NCBI GenBank assembly: GCA_955652245.1
Contig: CATPAV010000198.1
Span: forward strand, 1 to 15,328
Reading direction: 5' to 3'
Source: an uncultured Candidatus Udaeobacter sp.
GTDB taxonomy: Bacteria; Verrucomicrobiota; Verrucomicrobiia; Chthoniobacterales; UBA10450
DNA: 15,328 nt
Shown here one piece after another: positions 5,686 to 12,549 of the stretch (positions are counted from its first letter, which is position 1; each line of letters opens with the position of its first letter). Below the pieces are notes generated by a model that was not told where the DNA came from, made no database searches, and worked only from the letters and a program-made list of their open reading frames with translations. The position numbers and the translations under genes are program-made.

Positions 5686-7419
5686 ATGGTGCAAATGCAG
5701 GATGTAATGTCGAAGCCGATGCCGGACTTCCGCGAAGGAAGCATCGTCAAAGGACGGATACTGGAAGTTCGTCCACGCGAAGTATTGGTGGACATCGGCT
5801 ACAAGTCTGAGGGCGTGATTCCCCTCACGGAATTTGAGGACGTAGGTTCACTCGAAGTCGGCGACGAAGTGGACGTCCTCCTCGAGCGGCTGGAAAACGA
5901 CGAAGGCATGGTCGTCCTCTCAAAGGAAAAGGCGGCGTATCGCCAAAATTGGAACAAAATCGCGAGCGTTTTTCACGGCGATGGCCTGATCAAAGGAAAA
6001 GTGAAATCTGTCGTCAAAGGCGGGCTGATGGTGAACATCGGTGTCGAGGCATTTTTGCCGGCATCGCAGATCGACGTCGTTCCTCCGAAAGATTTGCAGC
6101 AGTTTGTCGGCAATACTTACGATTTCAAAATCGTCAAGATCAATGACGACCGCAAAAACGTCGTGCTCAGCCGGCGTGAGCTGATCGAGCAGGAGCGGAG
6201 TGAAAAGCGACAAAAATTCATGGAAGGCGTGACAGTCGGCGACAAGGTGCAAGGCACCGTAAAAAATCTCACCGACTTCGGCGCGTTCATCGATCTGGAT
6301 GGAATGGACGGCTTGCTCCACATCACGGACATGACCTGGGGCCGCCTCGGACATCCAAGTGAGCTAGTGAAAGTCGGTCAACAGTTGGAAGTCGTCGTGC
6401 TCGACATCAACAAAGAAAAAGAGCGCGTCTCGTTAGGGCTCAAGCAGACACAAAAGAATCCGTGGGACCAGATCGAGGAGCGTTTCCCGGCTGGTCAACG
6501 CGTCAAAGGCAAAATCACCAATCTTGTTCCGTACGGCGCCTTCGTGGAGATCGAGGAAGGCGTGGAAGGTCTCATTCACGTTTCCGAACTTTCGTGGACA
6601 AAACGGATCATGCGCCCATCCGACATTCTCACGGTCGGCCAGGAAGTGGAAGCGGTCGTCCTTGGCGTAAACAAGGACGAGCAGAAAATCTCCTTAGGCC
6701 TGCGTCAACTCGAGCCCAATCCGTGGGACGAGATCGAAAAGAAATTCACCATTGGCAGCACTGTGCGCGGAAAAATTCGCAACATGACTGCTTACGGTGC
6801 GTTCGTGGAACTGGACGAAGGCATCGACGGAATGATTCACGTCTCCGATCTGAGCTGGACCCGTAAGATCAATCATCCGAGCGAAGTTTTTAAGAAAGCC
6901 GACGAGATCGAAGCGGTCGTCATCGACATCGACAAAGTAAATCAGCGGATCAGCCTCGGGATCAAACAACTCACCGAAGATCCGTGGAAGAACATCGACG
7001 AGAAATACAAGATCGGCGACCTCGTGAAAGGCAAAGTCACCAAGCTCGCTAGTTTTGGCGCATTTGTGCAATTAAACGACGACATCGACGGCCTTGTCCA
7101 CATCTCGCAGTTGAGCGAGGGTCACGTCGCGAAAGTGAAAGACGTGCTTAAAGTTGGCCAGGAGGTCGAAGCGCGCGTCATCAAGGTGGACAAACTTGAG
7201 CGGCGCATTGGATTGTCGATTAAAGCCGCCAACTATTCCGAAGAAGAACTGCGCAAAGAAGTCGAAACGTTCGACACGCTGAAGCCTGGCGAAGACATGG
7301 TCGGTTTGGAGAAAGCCTTCGCCGCCGCCGAGCAGGAAGATTATCGCCCCGGCGAATCCAAAAAAGAATCAAAGGAACCGAAGGAATCCAAGCGCGACCC
7401 GAGGAAGACGAAGACGTAG
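5686..7419 (+). CDS. rpsA: 30S ribosomal protein S1
   Basis: S1 binds the upstream region of mRNAs and helps load them on the 30S subunit. The 577-residue protein has six S1 (OB-fold) repeats at about 17-82, 101-165, 184-254, 269-341, 356-428 and 443-514; the last four each contain the F/YGAFV-type strand and a VHIS/IHVS motif and are very alike (for instance NLTDFGAFIDLDG at 194-206, NLVPYGAFVEIEEG at 279-292). Six repeats is the arrangement of proteobacterial S1. The tail (about 557-577) is rich in Lys, Glu and Ser and low complexity. Shine-Dalgarno AAGGAGG (5669-5675) lies 10 nt before the ATG. It has its own promoter and is divergent from the transsulfuration operon. I see no convincing terminator after the TAG. 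Confidence 0.97.
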   Translation: MVQMQDVMSKPMPDFREGSIVKGRILEVRPREVLVDIGYKSEGVIPLTEFEDVGSLEVGDEVDVLLERLENDEGMVVLSKEKAAYRQNWNKIASVFHGDGLIKGKVKSVVKGGLMVNIGVEAFLPASQIDVVPPKDLQQFVGNTYDFKIVKINDDRKNVVLSRRELIEQERSEKRQKFMEGVTVGDKVQGTVKNLTDFGAFIDLDGMDGLLHITDMTWGRLGHPSELVKVGQQLEVVVLDINKEKERVSLGLKQTQKNPWDQIEERFPAGQRVKGKITNLVPYGAFVEIEEGVEGLIHVSELSWTKRIMRPSDILTVGQEVEAVVLGVNKDEQKISLGLRQLEPNPWDEIEKKFTIGSTVRGKIRNMTAYGAFVELDEGIDGMIHVSDLSWTRKINHPSEVFKKADEIEAVVIDIDKVNQRISLGIKQLTEDPWKNIDEKYKIGDLVKGKVTKLASFGAFVQLNDDIDGLVHISQLSEGHVAKVKDVLKVGQEVEARVIKVDKLERRIGLSIKAANYSEEELRKEVETFDTLKPGEDMVGLEKAFAAAEQEDYRPGESKKESKEPKESKRDPRKTKT

Positions 7420-7474
7420 GCCTTACCTCTCATACAGCCACAGAGTCTGCACGATTACTGTTGTTGCTGTCGTG

Positions 7475-7502
7475 TTGATTCAGAACGAAGCGTTTCTAAA
7501 CT
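7475..7502 (+). promoter_or_regulatory. Possible promoter of the small lipoprotein gene
   Basis: TTGATT (7475-7480) and TAAACT (7497-7502) are separated by 16 nt. Each matches the sigma70 consensus at four of six positions. It lies 69 nt before the lipoprotein ATG, in the gap after rpsA. Weak evidence: matches of this quality occur by chance, and read-through from rpsA is an alternative. Confidence 0.3.
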
Positions 7503-7570
7503 TCATCCATGCCTACTTCATCCGCAGGATTACGTCTGCGCCATAGAGGATCGCGCCCGTCATCCCATTT

Positions 7571-7891
7571 ATGTTCGCCCGACATAAGTTTCGGCTAGTG
7601 ATAATCGCTTTAGCGGCTTTGCTGTGTGGGATTGCCGGCTGCGGCGGTCCTTCTCACGATATCGTCGGCAAATGGCGCATGTCGCAAGATGCAAACGCAA
7701 TGGTTTGGGAATTTTCTAAAAATGGGGCTGTCCTGATCGGGAGCAATCGGGGCCGGTACATTCTCGACCGCAACCGAATTAAGATCGAGACGCCGTTCGC
7801 CAGGACTGTTTATCAGATGGAATTCTCGGGCGACCGTATGATTTTGAGAGAGCCGAACGGGCCCAAGCTTGACTTTACAAGGGTAAAATAA
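7571..7891 (+). CDS. Small secreted lipoprotein, lipocalin-like fold suspected
   Basis: A 106-residue protein with basic N-terminus (MFARHKFR), hydrophobic segment 9-20 and lipobox IAGC with the lipidated cysteine at C24. The mature part of about 83 residues begins after GGPSHDIVGKW and alternates short beta-type stretches (MVWEFSKNGAVLI, GRYILDRNRIKIET, TVYQMEFSGDRMILRE). The 'IVGKW...F..NG' pattern is seen in many small lipocalin-like or copper-resistance-type lipoproteins of unknown role. No Shine-Dalgarno is obvious before the ATG. It follows rpsA by 151 bp in the same direction, but a functional link is unlikely. Being exported and lipid-anchored is well supported; function is unknown. 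Confidence 0.75.
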   Translation: MFARHKFRLVIIALAALLCGIAGCGGPSHDIVGKWRMSQDANAMVWEFSKNGAVLIGSNRGRYILDRNRIKIETPFARTVYQMEFSGDRMILREPNGPKLDFTRVK

Positions 7892-8212
7892 AGCTGCGGC
7901 TAATGTCCCGGGCTGAGGAATCGACACCGAGCACGAGTTGATTTGATCAGACGCCTTCCCGGCGATCCAATGCACGGAAAGATCGGATAACTGATCAAAA
8001 GGAAACGCGATCGAGGCGATGCCTTGGCGTGGCGAGTGTCGATGACGAGCGCACGGCTCGACCAGGCTTCCCCCTCACCGTTCAAATAATCACGCGTGCA
8101 TGGGCGCAATTCATCGGCGCCAGCGCGGCACGAACAGGCTCAACTTCATCGCTGCTCGAGCGCCCACTCACCCAATCAATCATGCGTGTAGATACACGCA
8201 TGATTGCGGGAT
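7892..8212. other. Gene-free stretch of 321 bp after the lipoprotein gene
   Basis: I find no convincing gene here: the longest frames lack a ribosome binding site and read as random. It holds TTGATC-type boxes at 7943-7948 and (minus strand) 7992-8000, similar to those in the MarR module, and ends in the perfect-arm palindrome 8177-8206. No U-tract terminator for the lipoprotein gene was seen. Confidence 0.6.
8177..8206. promoter_or_regulatory. 30-bp palindrome, MarR-box-like, just after the membrane-protein gene
   Basis: Arms of 14 bp (CAATCATGCGTGTA and its reverse complement) meet at a GA centre; only the centre is unpaired. It begins 7 bp beyond the stop of the membrane-protein gene on the minus strand. 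It shares CATGCGTGTA-N-ATACACG with the palindrome over the marR start (9628-9648). It could be a MarR operator, a terminator hairpin (no U-tract follows) or both. Confidence 0.6.
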
Positions 8213-8935
8213 TTATTCTGCGACGGTCTGGGCGGGCGTGAGTGCGAGCTTCCTGGCATTCACCAGTCGAATGAAAATCCCGATGTGAACCGCGAACAGT
8301 AGCGGGACCAAAAAGCCGGGAATCAAGAGCCACGGCAAAGTTGTCATAATGGCAGAGCTGGGTTCGGCGAAAATTAAGCGCGCAGGACCCGGCGAAGACG
8401 TAACTCCCAATCCGACAGCGACGATCAGATCCGCGATTCCGATGAGGTTCCAGATCCATACAATCGCCCGAGCATTTGTGATCTGCCGATACACGAGCCA
8501 TGCGATCGGCGCAGCCATCGCTCCGACAAAGATGTCGCCCCAACCAGCAACCGGGGCGAACGGCGCCGGCAGACGGTGGACGGCGTAAAGAACGACAAAA
8601 CTGACACCAAGCAGACGAACCGTGTGCACGCCGACAAGCAGCCACAGCGGTACCCGGTGAAAACCCTCGCTTAACGACCGGACGCGCGCGACCGTCGCGC
8701 AAAGGATGGCGATCGGTAGCGCCACGGTGACGCCGAGACCGGGCGCGCCGAGCCCATGTTGGTAATACAGCGCGCGCGTCGCGGCCAGAATTACGACGAG
8801 AACGAACCAGGAGCTAAGCCAGATTGCTATGCGGATTCCCATTGCTGCATTGGAAGCGAACCCGATCGACAAAGCGGCGATTACGATGGCCGCCAAGGCC
8901 GTCAATTCAATGGAGCCGATGAGGCCTATATTCAT
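8213..8935 (-). CDS. Seven-helix membrane protein of unknown family
   Basis: A 240-residue, strongly hydrophobic protein with about seven predicted membrane segments: 9-27, 35-55, 65-85, 95-118, 128-149, 157-178 and 195-222. Polar or charged residues inside the helices (H104, R107, H120, W132, D134, D169) may be functional; the GWGDIFVGAM segment at 131-140 looks the most conserved-like. I do not recognise the family. GAAGAG about 10 nt before the ATG is a usable ribosome binding site. The gene lies downstream of marR in the same direction with MarR-box-like palindromes at both ends, so it is probably the repressor's target. An exporter or stress-linked membrane protein would fit MarR control, but that is inference only. 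Confidence 0.75.
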   Translation of the reverse strand: MNIGLIGSIELTALAAIVIAALSIGFASNAAMGIRIAIWLSSWFVLVVILAATRALYYQHGLGAPGLGVTVALPIAILCATVARVRSLSEGFHRVPLWLLVGVHTVRLLGVSFVVLYAVHRLPAPFAPVAGWGDIFVGAMAAPIAWLVYRQITNARAIVWIWNLIGIADLIVAVGLGVTSSPGPARLIFAEPSSAIMTTLPWLLIPGFLVPLLFAVHIGIFIRLVNARKLALTPAQTVAE

Positions 8936-8951
8936 ACTTATTCTCTTCTAT

Positions 8952-8973
8952 TTGATCAACCGTGTATATACAC
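8952..8973. promoter_or_regulatory. MarR-box-like site upstream of the membrane-protein gene
   Basis: TTGATCAA (8952-8959), itself an 8-bp palindrome, is followed 2 nt later by the perfect 12-bp palindrome GTGTATATACAC (8962-8973). It lies 17-38 nt before the membrane-protein ATG, where a repressor would block transcription. The 12-bp core is identical to that over the marR promoter. No clean -35/-10 pair on the minus strand was found around it. Confidence 0.65.
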
Positions 8974-9169
8974 TGTTTTTGCACAAATTTTATCTTGTTC
9001 CCAGCGATGTTGCTGCGACGGGAAAGCAAAGCGCAAGAATCAGGAAGGTCAGTGTTCACAGATTTACTCCACGCTGGTCCCGAGCAGATGTTGCGCGCAC
9101 CAAGGCAGCAGTTTTAACGTGCGCATTTTCTTTTTCGGGAAGCCCGCCACCTGAGGCGGCGGCAGCTAA

Positions 9170-9191
9170 TTGATCAAGAGTGTATACATAC
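9170..9191. promoter_or_regulatory. Degenerate MarR-box-like site just after marR
   Basis: TTGATCAA (9170-9177), 2 nt, then GTGTATACATAC (9180-9191), with TGTATACA as an 8-bp perfect palindrome. The order, orientation and 2-nt spacing repeat those at 8952-8973, so the two sites form direct repeats 218 bp apart. It starts 17 bp past the marR stop codon (minus strand), upstream of the membrane-protein gene. Confidence 0.5.
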
Positions 9192-9207
9192 GGTTCATCA
9201 GAAAAAT

Positions 9208-9630
9208 TTATTTGATTTGCATTAATGGCCGCGATTGCAGACCAAAGCGCCGCAGGACTTTCTCCGCGCTGGTGTCCGCGCGCCTCCAAACTGCCAGGGT
9301 AGTCTCGGCTTTCTTCCTGCCCTTTGGGGTTAGGGCCATCTTTCGGATGCGTTGGTCGCCGTGGGCGACTTCAGAAACCCAGCCTCTGTTTTCGATCAAC
9401 CGCAAATTTCGCGACAATGTTGTTCGCTCAAGACCGAGTTTCCCAGACAACTCGGAAATGGAGAGCGGGCCAGTCTGTGCGAGAGTCGCCAGAACGGTAA
9501 ACTGGGTTGCGCGCAGCCCGCTTCCACGGAAATGCCGTTCGTAATGCTGGGTTACAGCCCGGCTGGCTCGGCGCAGAGCCGAACATGCGCAACTGTGGCA
9601 TGCTTTAAACGCAAATGAGGAAGCTCGCAT
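9208..9630 (-). CDS. MarR-family transcriptional regulator
   Basis: A winged helix-turn-helix repressor. From the chosen ATG (9630) it has 140 residues: dimerisation helices at about 15-35, LRATQFTVLATLAQTGPLSI at 39-58, recognition helix LGLERTTLSRNLRLIENRGW at 66-85 and wing around HGDQRIRKMALTPKGR at 90-105. The N-terminus carries cysteines 11, 14 and 16 (CHSCAC), a possible redox or metal sensing cluster seen in some members of this subfamily. A longer ATG at 9648 also exists but lies beyond the predicted -10, so the transcript would begin too late for it. Neither start has a Shine-Dalgarno; a leaderless message fits 9630. MarR-box-like sites upstream and just downstream, and the adjacent membrane-protein gene, point to autoregulation and a local target. 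Confidence 0.88.
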   Translation of the reverse strand: MRASSFAFKACHSCACSALRRASRAVTQHYERHFRGSGLRATQFTVLATLAQTGPLSISELSGKLGLERTTLSRNLRLIENRGWVSEVAHGDQRIRKMALTPKGRKKAETTLAVWRRADTSAEKVLRRFGLQSRPLMQIK

Positions 9631-9664
9631 ACGTGTATATACACGCATGATGCGGGTTGATCAA
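9628..9664 (-). promoter_or_regulatory. marR promoter with embedded operator palindrome
   Basis: On the minus strand TTGATC (9659-9664, -35) is separated by 17 nt from TATATA (9636-9641, -10). The -10 is the centre of the perfect 14-bp palindrome CGTGTATATACACG (9632-9645), extended by CAT/ATG on both sides with one mismatch (9628-9648). A dimer bound here would cover the -10 and the start codon. Only CACGT separates the -10 from the ATG at 9630, which predicts a leaderless mRNA. Confidence 0.65.
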
Positions 9665-9799
9665 ACGATGGATTCGAAGTTTTTACACCAATGTTTGCAT
9701 TGCTCGAACAATGCCCGCAGCAATCGGTCGCCTCGTTGCGAGTGATACACGCGGACTTAAATTTGGAAGCTTAGAGGTTAGCTCCGGCGTAGAGCGACG

Positions 9800-11755
9800 C
9801 TAACTTAACGGCAACCAATTGCCCGGTTGCTGCGGAGGTCTCGTCCCGTTGAGCGAAAGATAAGTGTATTCCTGGAGAAAGCGTTCGTAGTCGGAGAGAA
9901 GTTTCATCGCGTCGTTTGGTTTGAGTCGATCGGTTTTGATCGCAGCGTCGACTTGCGTCTTGAGGAGGCGCATCAGTTCGACTTTGTCCCATTGCGTCAT
10001 GGCGAGAACTTCTCCGATGGTACTGCCTTCGATCACCTCCTCGATGTACCAACCGGATTCTTCATCGGGATCGAGGAAAACGTGCACCTCAGTCACACGT
10101 CCGAACAAATTGTGGAGGTCGCCCATGATGTCCTGATAAGCGCCCACCATGAAAACGCCGATGTAATACATCTCGCCGGGTGAGATACGATGGAGCGGCA
10201 ACGTCTCCTTCACATCCTGGAGGTCGATGAACTTCGAGATCTTGCCATCGGAATCGCACGTGATGTCAACGATCATGCCGTTGCGATCGGGGGGAGTGGT
10301 GAGTCGATGGATCGGCATGATAGGAAAAAGTTGACCGAGCGCCCAGTGATCGAGCAGCGATTGGAAAACGGAAAAATTGCAGATGTATTGATCCCCCAGC
10401 GAAATTTCAAGCTGCTTTACTTCCTCCGGCACAAAGCGCAGACCGCGATGCATGTTTACGATCTGCTGCGCAAGCTGCCAGTAAACGGTCTCGATCTTCG
10501 CTTTCGATTCCAGATCGAGCAGGCCCAGATCGAACATCTGCTGCGATTCTTCCTTGATTTGCTGGCTGTCATGCAGGCTCTCGATTCGGTTGCCGCGCTT
10601 CAGTCGCTGTTTCACGTCGAGGATGTCGCCCACGAGTTTGTGATCTTTTTCGGTCGCTTCGACCTTGAGTTTCGGCTCCGTTCTCTCGATGGAACTGAAC
10701 GCTTCCATCACGAGCACGGAATGATGCGCGACAATCGCGCGTCCTCCTTCGCTCACGATTGCGGGATGCGCGACGCCTTCGGAATCGCACACGTCCATGA
10801 TGTTCCAAACGACGTCGTTAGCGTATTCCTGGAGGGAATAATTGGTGGAGCTGTCGAAATCGCTGCGCGAGCCATCGTAATCGACGCCGAGACCCCCGCC
10901 CACATTGAGATAGCGGAGCTCATGGCCCAGTTTAGCAAGCTTGGCGTAATAGCGGGCCGCTTCCCGCACGGCGCGCTTGATCGTCGAGATATCTGGTACC
11001 TGCGATCCGACATGGAAATGAACAAGTTTGAGGCAATGTGTCAGACCGGCGTCTTTCAATATCTGACTTGCAGCAACGAGATTGGTCGTATCGAGGCCGA
11101 ACTTCGCGTTTTCGCCGCCGCTCGGCGACCATTTACCGGACCCTTTGGTGTGCAAGCGAACGCGAATGCCGATGTCCGGTTCGACGCCGACTTCTTCTGA
11201 AGTGCGAATGGTTTGCTCAAGCTCTTCCAGCTTTTCGATAACAATGATAACCGACTTGCCAAGTTTGCGCCCAAGCAGCGCAATACGAATGAAAGCAGGA
11301 TCTTTGTAACCGTTGCAGATGATCAGGCTTTCCGGATCCTTGTGCATGGCGAGCGCGGCGACCAGTTCCGGTTTGCTGCCGGCTTCCAATCCGAAGTGAA
11401 ACTGCAGGCCGGCATCGATAATCTCTTCGATGACTTCGCGCAATTGGTTGACCTTGATCGGGAAAACGCCGCGATATTCATTGCGATAACCGAACTCAGA
11501 CATCGCGGTCTGAAAGGCGCGATTAACCGATTCGACGCGGTGCCGGAGCAAATCCTGAAACCGGATTACCAGCGGAAAGCCGAGCCCACGGTTGCGCGCT
11601 TCGTTTACAACTTGGAGAAGGTCGATGCAACCGCCGTTTTCCTGGAGTGGACGCGCCTCGACGTTCCCTGAGGCGTTGATTGTAAAGTAACCGCGGCCCC
11701 ATCCCTCCACATTGTAAGTGGCGATAGCGGACTCAACGTCCCACTCGGTTTTCAT
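9800..11755 (-). CDS. speA: Biosynthetic arginine decarboxylase
   Basis: SpeA decarboxylates arginine to agmatine, the entry to putrescine and spermidine by the agmatine route; PLP and Mg2+ dependent, cytoplasmic or periplasm-associated in E. coli. The 651-residue length is typical (E. coli about 658). The N-terminal WDVESAIATYNVEGWGRGYF (5-24) matches the family start. The PLP lysine is K101 in GVFPIKVNQ; the alanine-racemase-like barrel follows with FGLEAGSKPEL, LHTKGSGKW, LVHFHVGSQ and NVGGGLGVDYDGS. The C-terminal beta domain includes VEVIEG-like GWYIEEVIEGSTIGEVLAMTQ, a family tail motif. No strong Shine-Dalgarno precedes the ATG, but a 57-codon frame ends in an ATGA overlap with it. A GTTAGC/GCTAAC hairpin (9777-9804) begins within the stop codon but lacks a U-tract. 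Confidence 0.96.
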   Translation of the reverse strand: MKTEWDVESAIATYNVEGWGRGYFTINASGNVEARPLQENGGCIDLLQVVNEARNRGLGFPLVIRFQDLLRHRVESVNRAFQTAMSEFGYRNEYRGVFPIKVNQLREVIEEIIDAGLQFHFGLEAGSKPELVAALAMHKDPESLIICNGYKDPAFIRIALLGRKLGKSVIIVIEKLEELEQTIRTSEEVGVEPDIGIRVRLHTKGSGKWSPSGGENAKFGLDTTNLVAASQILKDAGLTHCLKLVHFHVGSQVPDISTIKRAVREAARYYAKLAKLGHELRYLNVGGGLGVDYDGSRSDFDSSTNYSLQEYANDVVWNIMDVCDSEGVAHPAIVSEGGRAIVAHHSVLVMEAFSSIERTEPKLKVEATEKDHKLVGDILDVKQRLKRGNRIESLHDSQQIKEESQQMFDLGLLDLESKAKIETVYWQLAQQIVNMHRGLRFVPEEVKQLEISLGDQYICNFSVFQSLLDHWALGQLFPIMPIHRLTTPPDRNGMIVDITCDSDGKISKFIDLQDVKETLPLHRISPGEMYYIGVFMVGAYQDIMGDLHNLFGRVTEVHVFLDPDEESGWYIEEVIEGSTIGEVLAMTQWDKVELMRLLKTQVDAAIKTDRLKPNDAMKLLSDYERFLQEYTYLSLNGTRPPQQPGNWLPLS

Positions 11756-11925
11756 TTCAATTCGTCATGCGGCCGCAAGCCGCAAAGCGCACATTCAATC
11801 AGCGCGTCGAACATGCAAGTCCACTTGGAAAATTTCTTGGCACACTCATTCACAGCGAGCCGGAGTAGATCAACATTCCTTGCTCGGTACCAAAATAATG
11901 CGCCCTTCCACCTGCCACTTAACAT
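11752..11925 (-). CDS. Possible 57-residue protein, overlapping the speA start
   Basis: An ATG-started frame encodes 57 residues beginning MLSGRWKGALFWYRARNVDL and ending ALCGLRPHDELK; its TGA overlaps the speA ATG as ATGA. It holds four cysteines (C28, C37, C45, C48) and a helix-prone centre (LLRLAVNECAKKFSKW). The third-codon-position GC (about 58%) is close to that of neighbouring genes. Against it: no Shine-Dalgarno, no family I recognise, and a frame of this length arises by chance at several percent. The ATG lies in the loop of the hairpin formed by CCACCTGC and GCAGGTGG. It could be a small protein coupled to speA translation, a leader peptide, or chance. Confidence 0.35.
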   Translation of the reverse strand: MLSGRWKGALFWYRARNVDLLRLAVNECAKKFSKWTCMFDALIECALCGLRPHDELK

Positions 11926-11971
11926 GGCGTAATCTGGCAGCAGGTGGATCCGATCTACCCTGCTTGTTTTT
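11908..11971 (+). promoter_or_regulatory. Possible transcription attenuator in the leader of the BFN gene
   Basis: Three segments can form two exclusive hairpins. CCACCTGC (11908-11915) pairs perfectly with GCAGGTGG (11940-11947). The second segment can instead pair onward: AGCAGG (11939-11944) with CCTGCT (11959-11964), plus five inner pairs and one bulge, followed by TGTTTTT (11965-11971). The latter is terminator-like and the former would prevent it. No rightward gene lies upstream that it could terminate, so an attenuator of the BFN gene (ATG 11999) is the natural reading. A weak TCAACA-18-AATAAT promoter could start transcription near 11906. The signal that would switch it is unknown. 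Confidence 0.4.
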
Positions 11972-11998
11972 CATCCTCGGACGGGTACCGTTCACCAG

Positions 11999-12475
11999 AT
12001 GAACAAAACGGTAATCGAGGTGCAAGTGAGGGCGGTCTTGCCGACAAGTGGTGGGTGTGCGGTGTTTATCGGTAATAACGATAAAGTGTTCATCATTTAT
12101 GTCGATCTAACCGTGGGTAGCGCGATTACCATGTTTATGCGCCAGATCACCAAGGAGCGTCCCCTCACGCATGATCTTATCGGGCATCTGATGACGGCCC
12201 TCGGCGCGAAGGTGGAGCGAGTCATCATCAATGATCTCAAGAATGCAACTTATTACGCCCGCGTCATCATTCGTGTCGAAAACGAATTGAATCAAAGAAA
12301 AATCATCGAGCTTGATGGTCGACCGAGCGATTGCATCGCGATGGCGACCCAGCAAAAGGCGCCCATTTACGTGAGCCAAGATGTTTGGGATGAGGTGGAC
12401 GATATGAGCGATGTCTTGCGCAAAATGGAGGAAGAGGGTCTGAAGCCCGATCCCGAGACCGAAGCAGAAGAGTAG
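11999..12475 (+). CDS. BFN (bifunctional nuclease, DUF151) domain protein
   Basis: A 158-residue single-domain protein of the BFN/DUF151 family. Its landmarks are VQVRAVLPTSGGCAVFIGN at 8-26, the VGSAI turn at 39-43, RPLTHDLIG at 54-62 and the hallmark DGRPSDCIAMA at 106-116. The C-terminus is acidic (139-158). Relatives include plant bifunctional nucleases with RNase/DNase activity and a bacterial protein (Thermotoga TM0160) of known structure; the biochemical role in bacteria is not settled. No clear Shine-Dalgarno; the ATG lies in a GTTCA-CCAGA-TGAAC hairpin (11990-12004). Divergent from speA and convergent with ptsI. Family sure, function open. Confidence 0.87.
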   Translation: MNKTVIEVQVRAVLPTSGGCAVFIGNNDKVFIIYVDLTVGSAITMFMRQITKERPLTHDLIGHLMTALGAKVERVIINDLKNATYYARVIIRVENELNQRKIIELDGRPSDCIAMATQQKAPIYVSQDVWDEVDDMSDVLRKMEEEGLKPDPETEAEE

Positions 12476-12511
12476 ATTTGGCGCGTACTTTGCCGAGCAT
12501 GAGATTAATTA

Positions 12512-12537
12512 ATTCTTCGCGCGATCGCGCAAAGAAT
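12512..12537. terminator. Palindromic bidirectional terminator-like element
   Basis: A 26-bp near-perfect palindrome, ATTCTT-C-GCGCGA against TCGCGC-A-AAGAAT, with one mismatched pair. It lies between two convergent stop codons (BFN 12475, ptsI 12550). Flanks are AT-rich (ATTAATTA on the left), giving a weak U-rich tail for leftward transcripts; the rightward side has no U-tract beyond the stem. Confidence 0.55.
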
Positions 12538-12549
12538 GCCGCTACGATA

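Noticed and set aside
7420..7570. Terminator for rpsA
   Set aside because: Only weak stems (for example CGCAG/CTGCG) without a T-run were found.
7900..8109. 69-codon minus-strand frame in the gene-free stretch
   Set aside because: Arginine-rich, no ribosome binding site, no recognisable motif; likely chance.
8829..9173. Plus-strand frame across the membrane-protein start and the gap to marR
   Set aside because: Mostly antisense to the membrane-protein gene, no Shine-Dalgarno, and it covers the operator sites.
7892..9799. Mobile element or genomic island carrying the MarR module
   Set aside because: No transposase, integrase, tRNA or target-site duplication is visible; the direct repeats fit operator sites at least as well.
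9777..9804. GTTAGC/GCTAAC hairpin as speA terminator
   Set aside because: Six-pair stem with a 16-nt loop and no U-tract; not strong enough to list.
10190..11200. Long open frame of 336 codons on the plus strand opposite speA
   Set aside because: It is the antisense shadow of a clear, full-length speA; no ribosome binding site and no recognisable domain.
11936..11960. T-box riboswitch, suggested by AGGTGGATCCG resembling the AGGGTGGNACCG motif
   Set aside because: The match is incomplete, there is no specifier stem or room for one, and BFN is not an aminoacylation gene.
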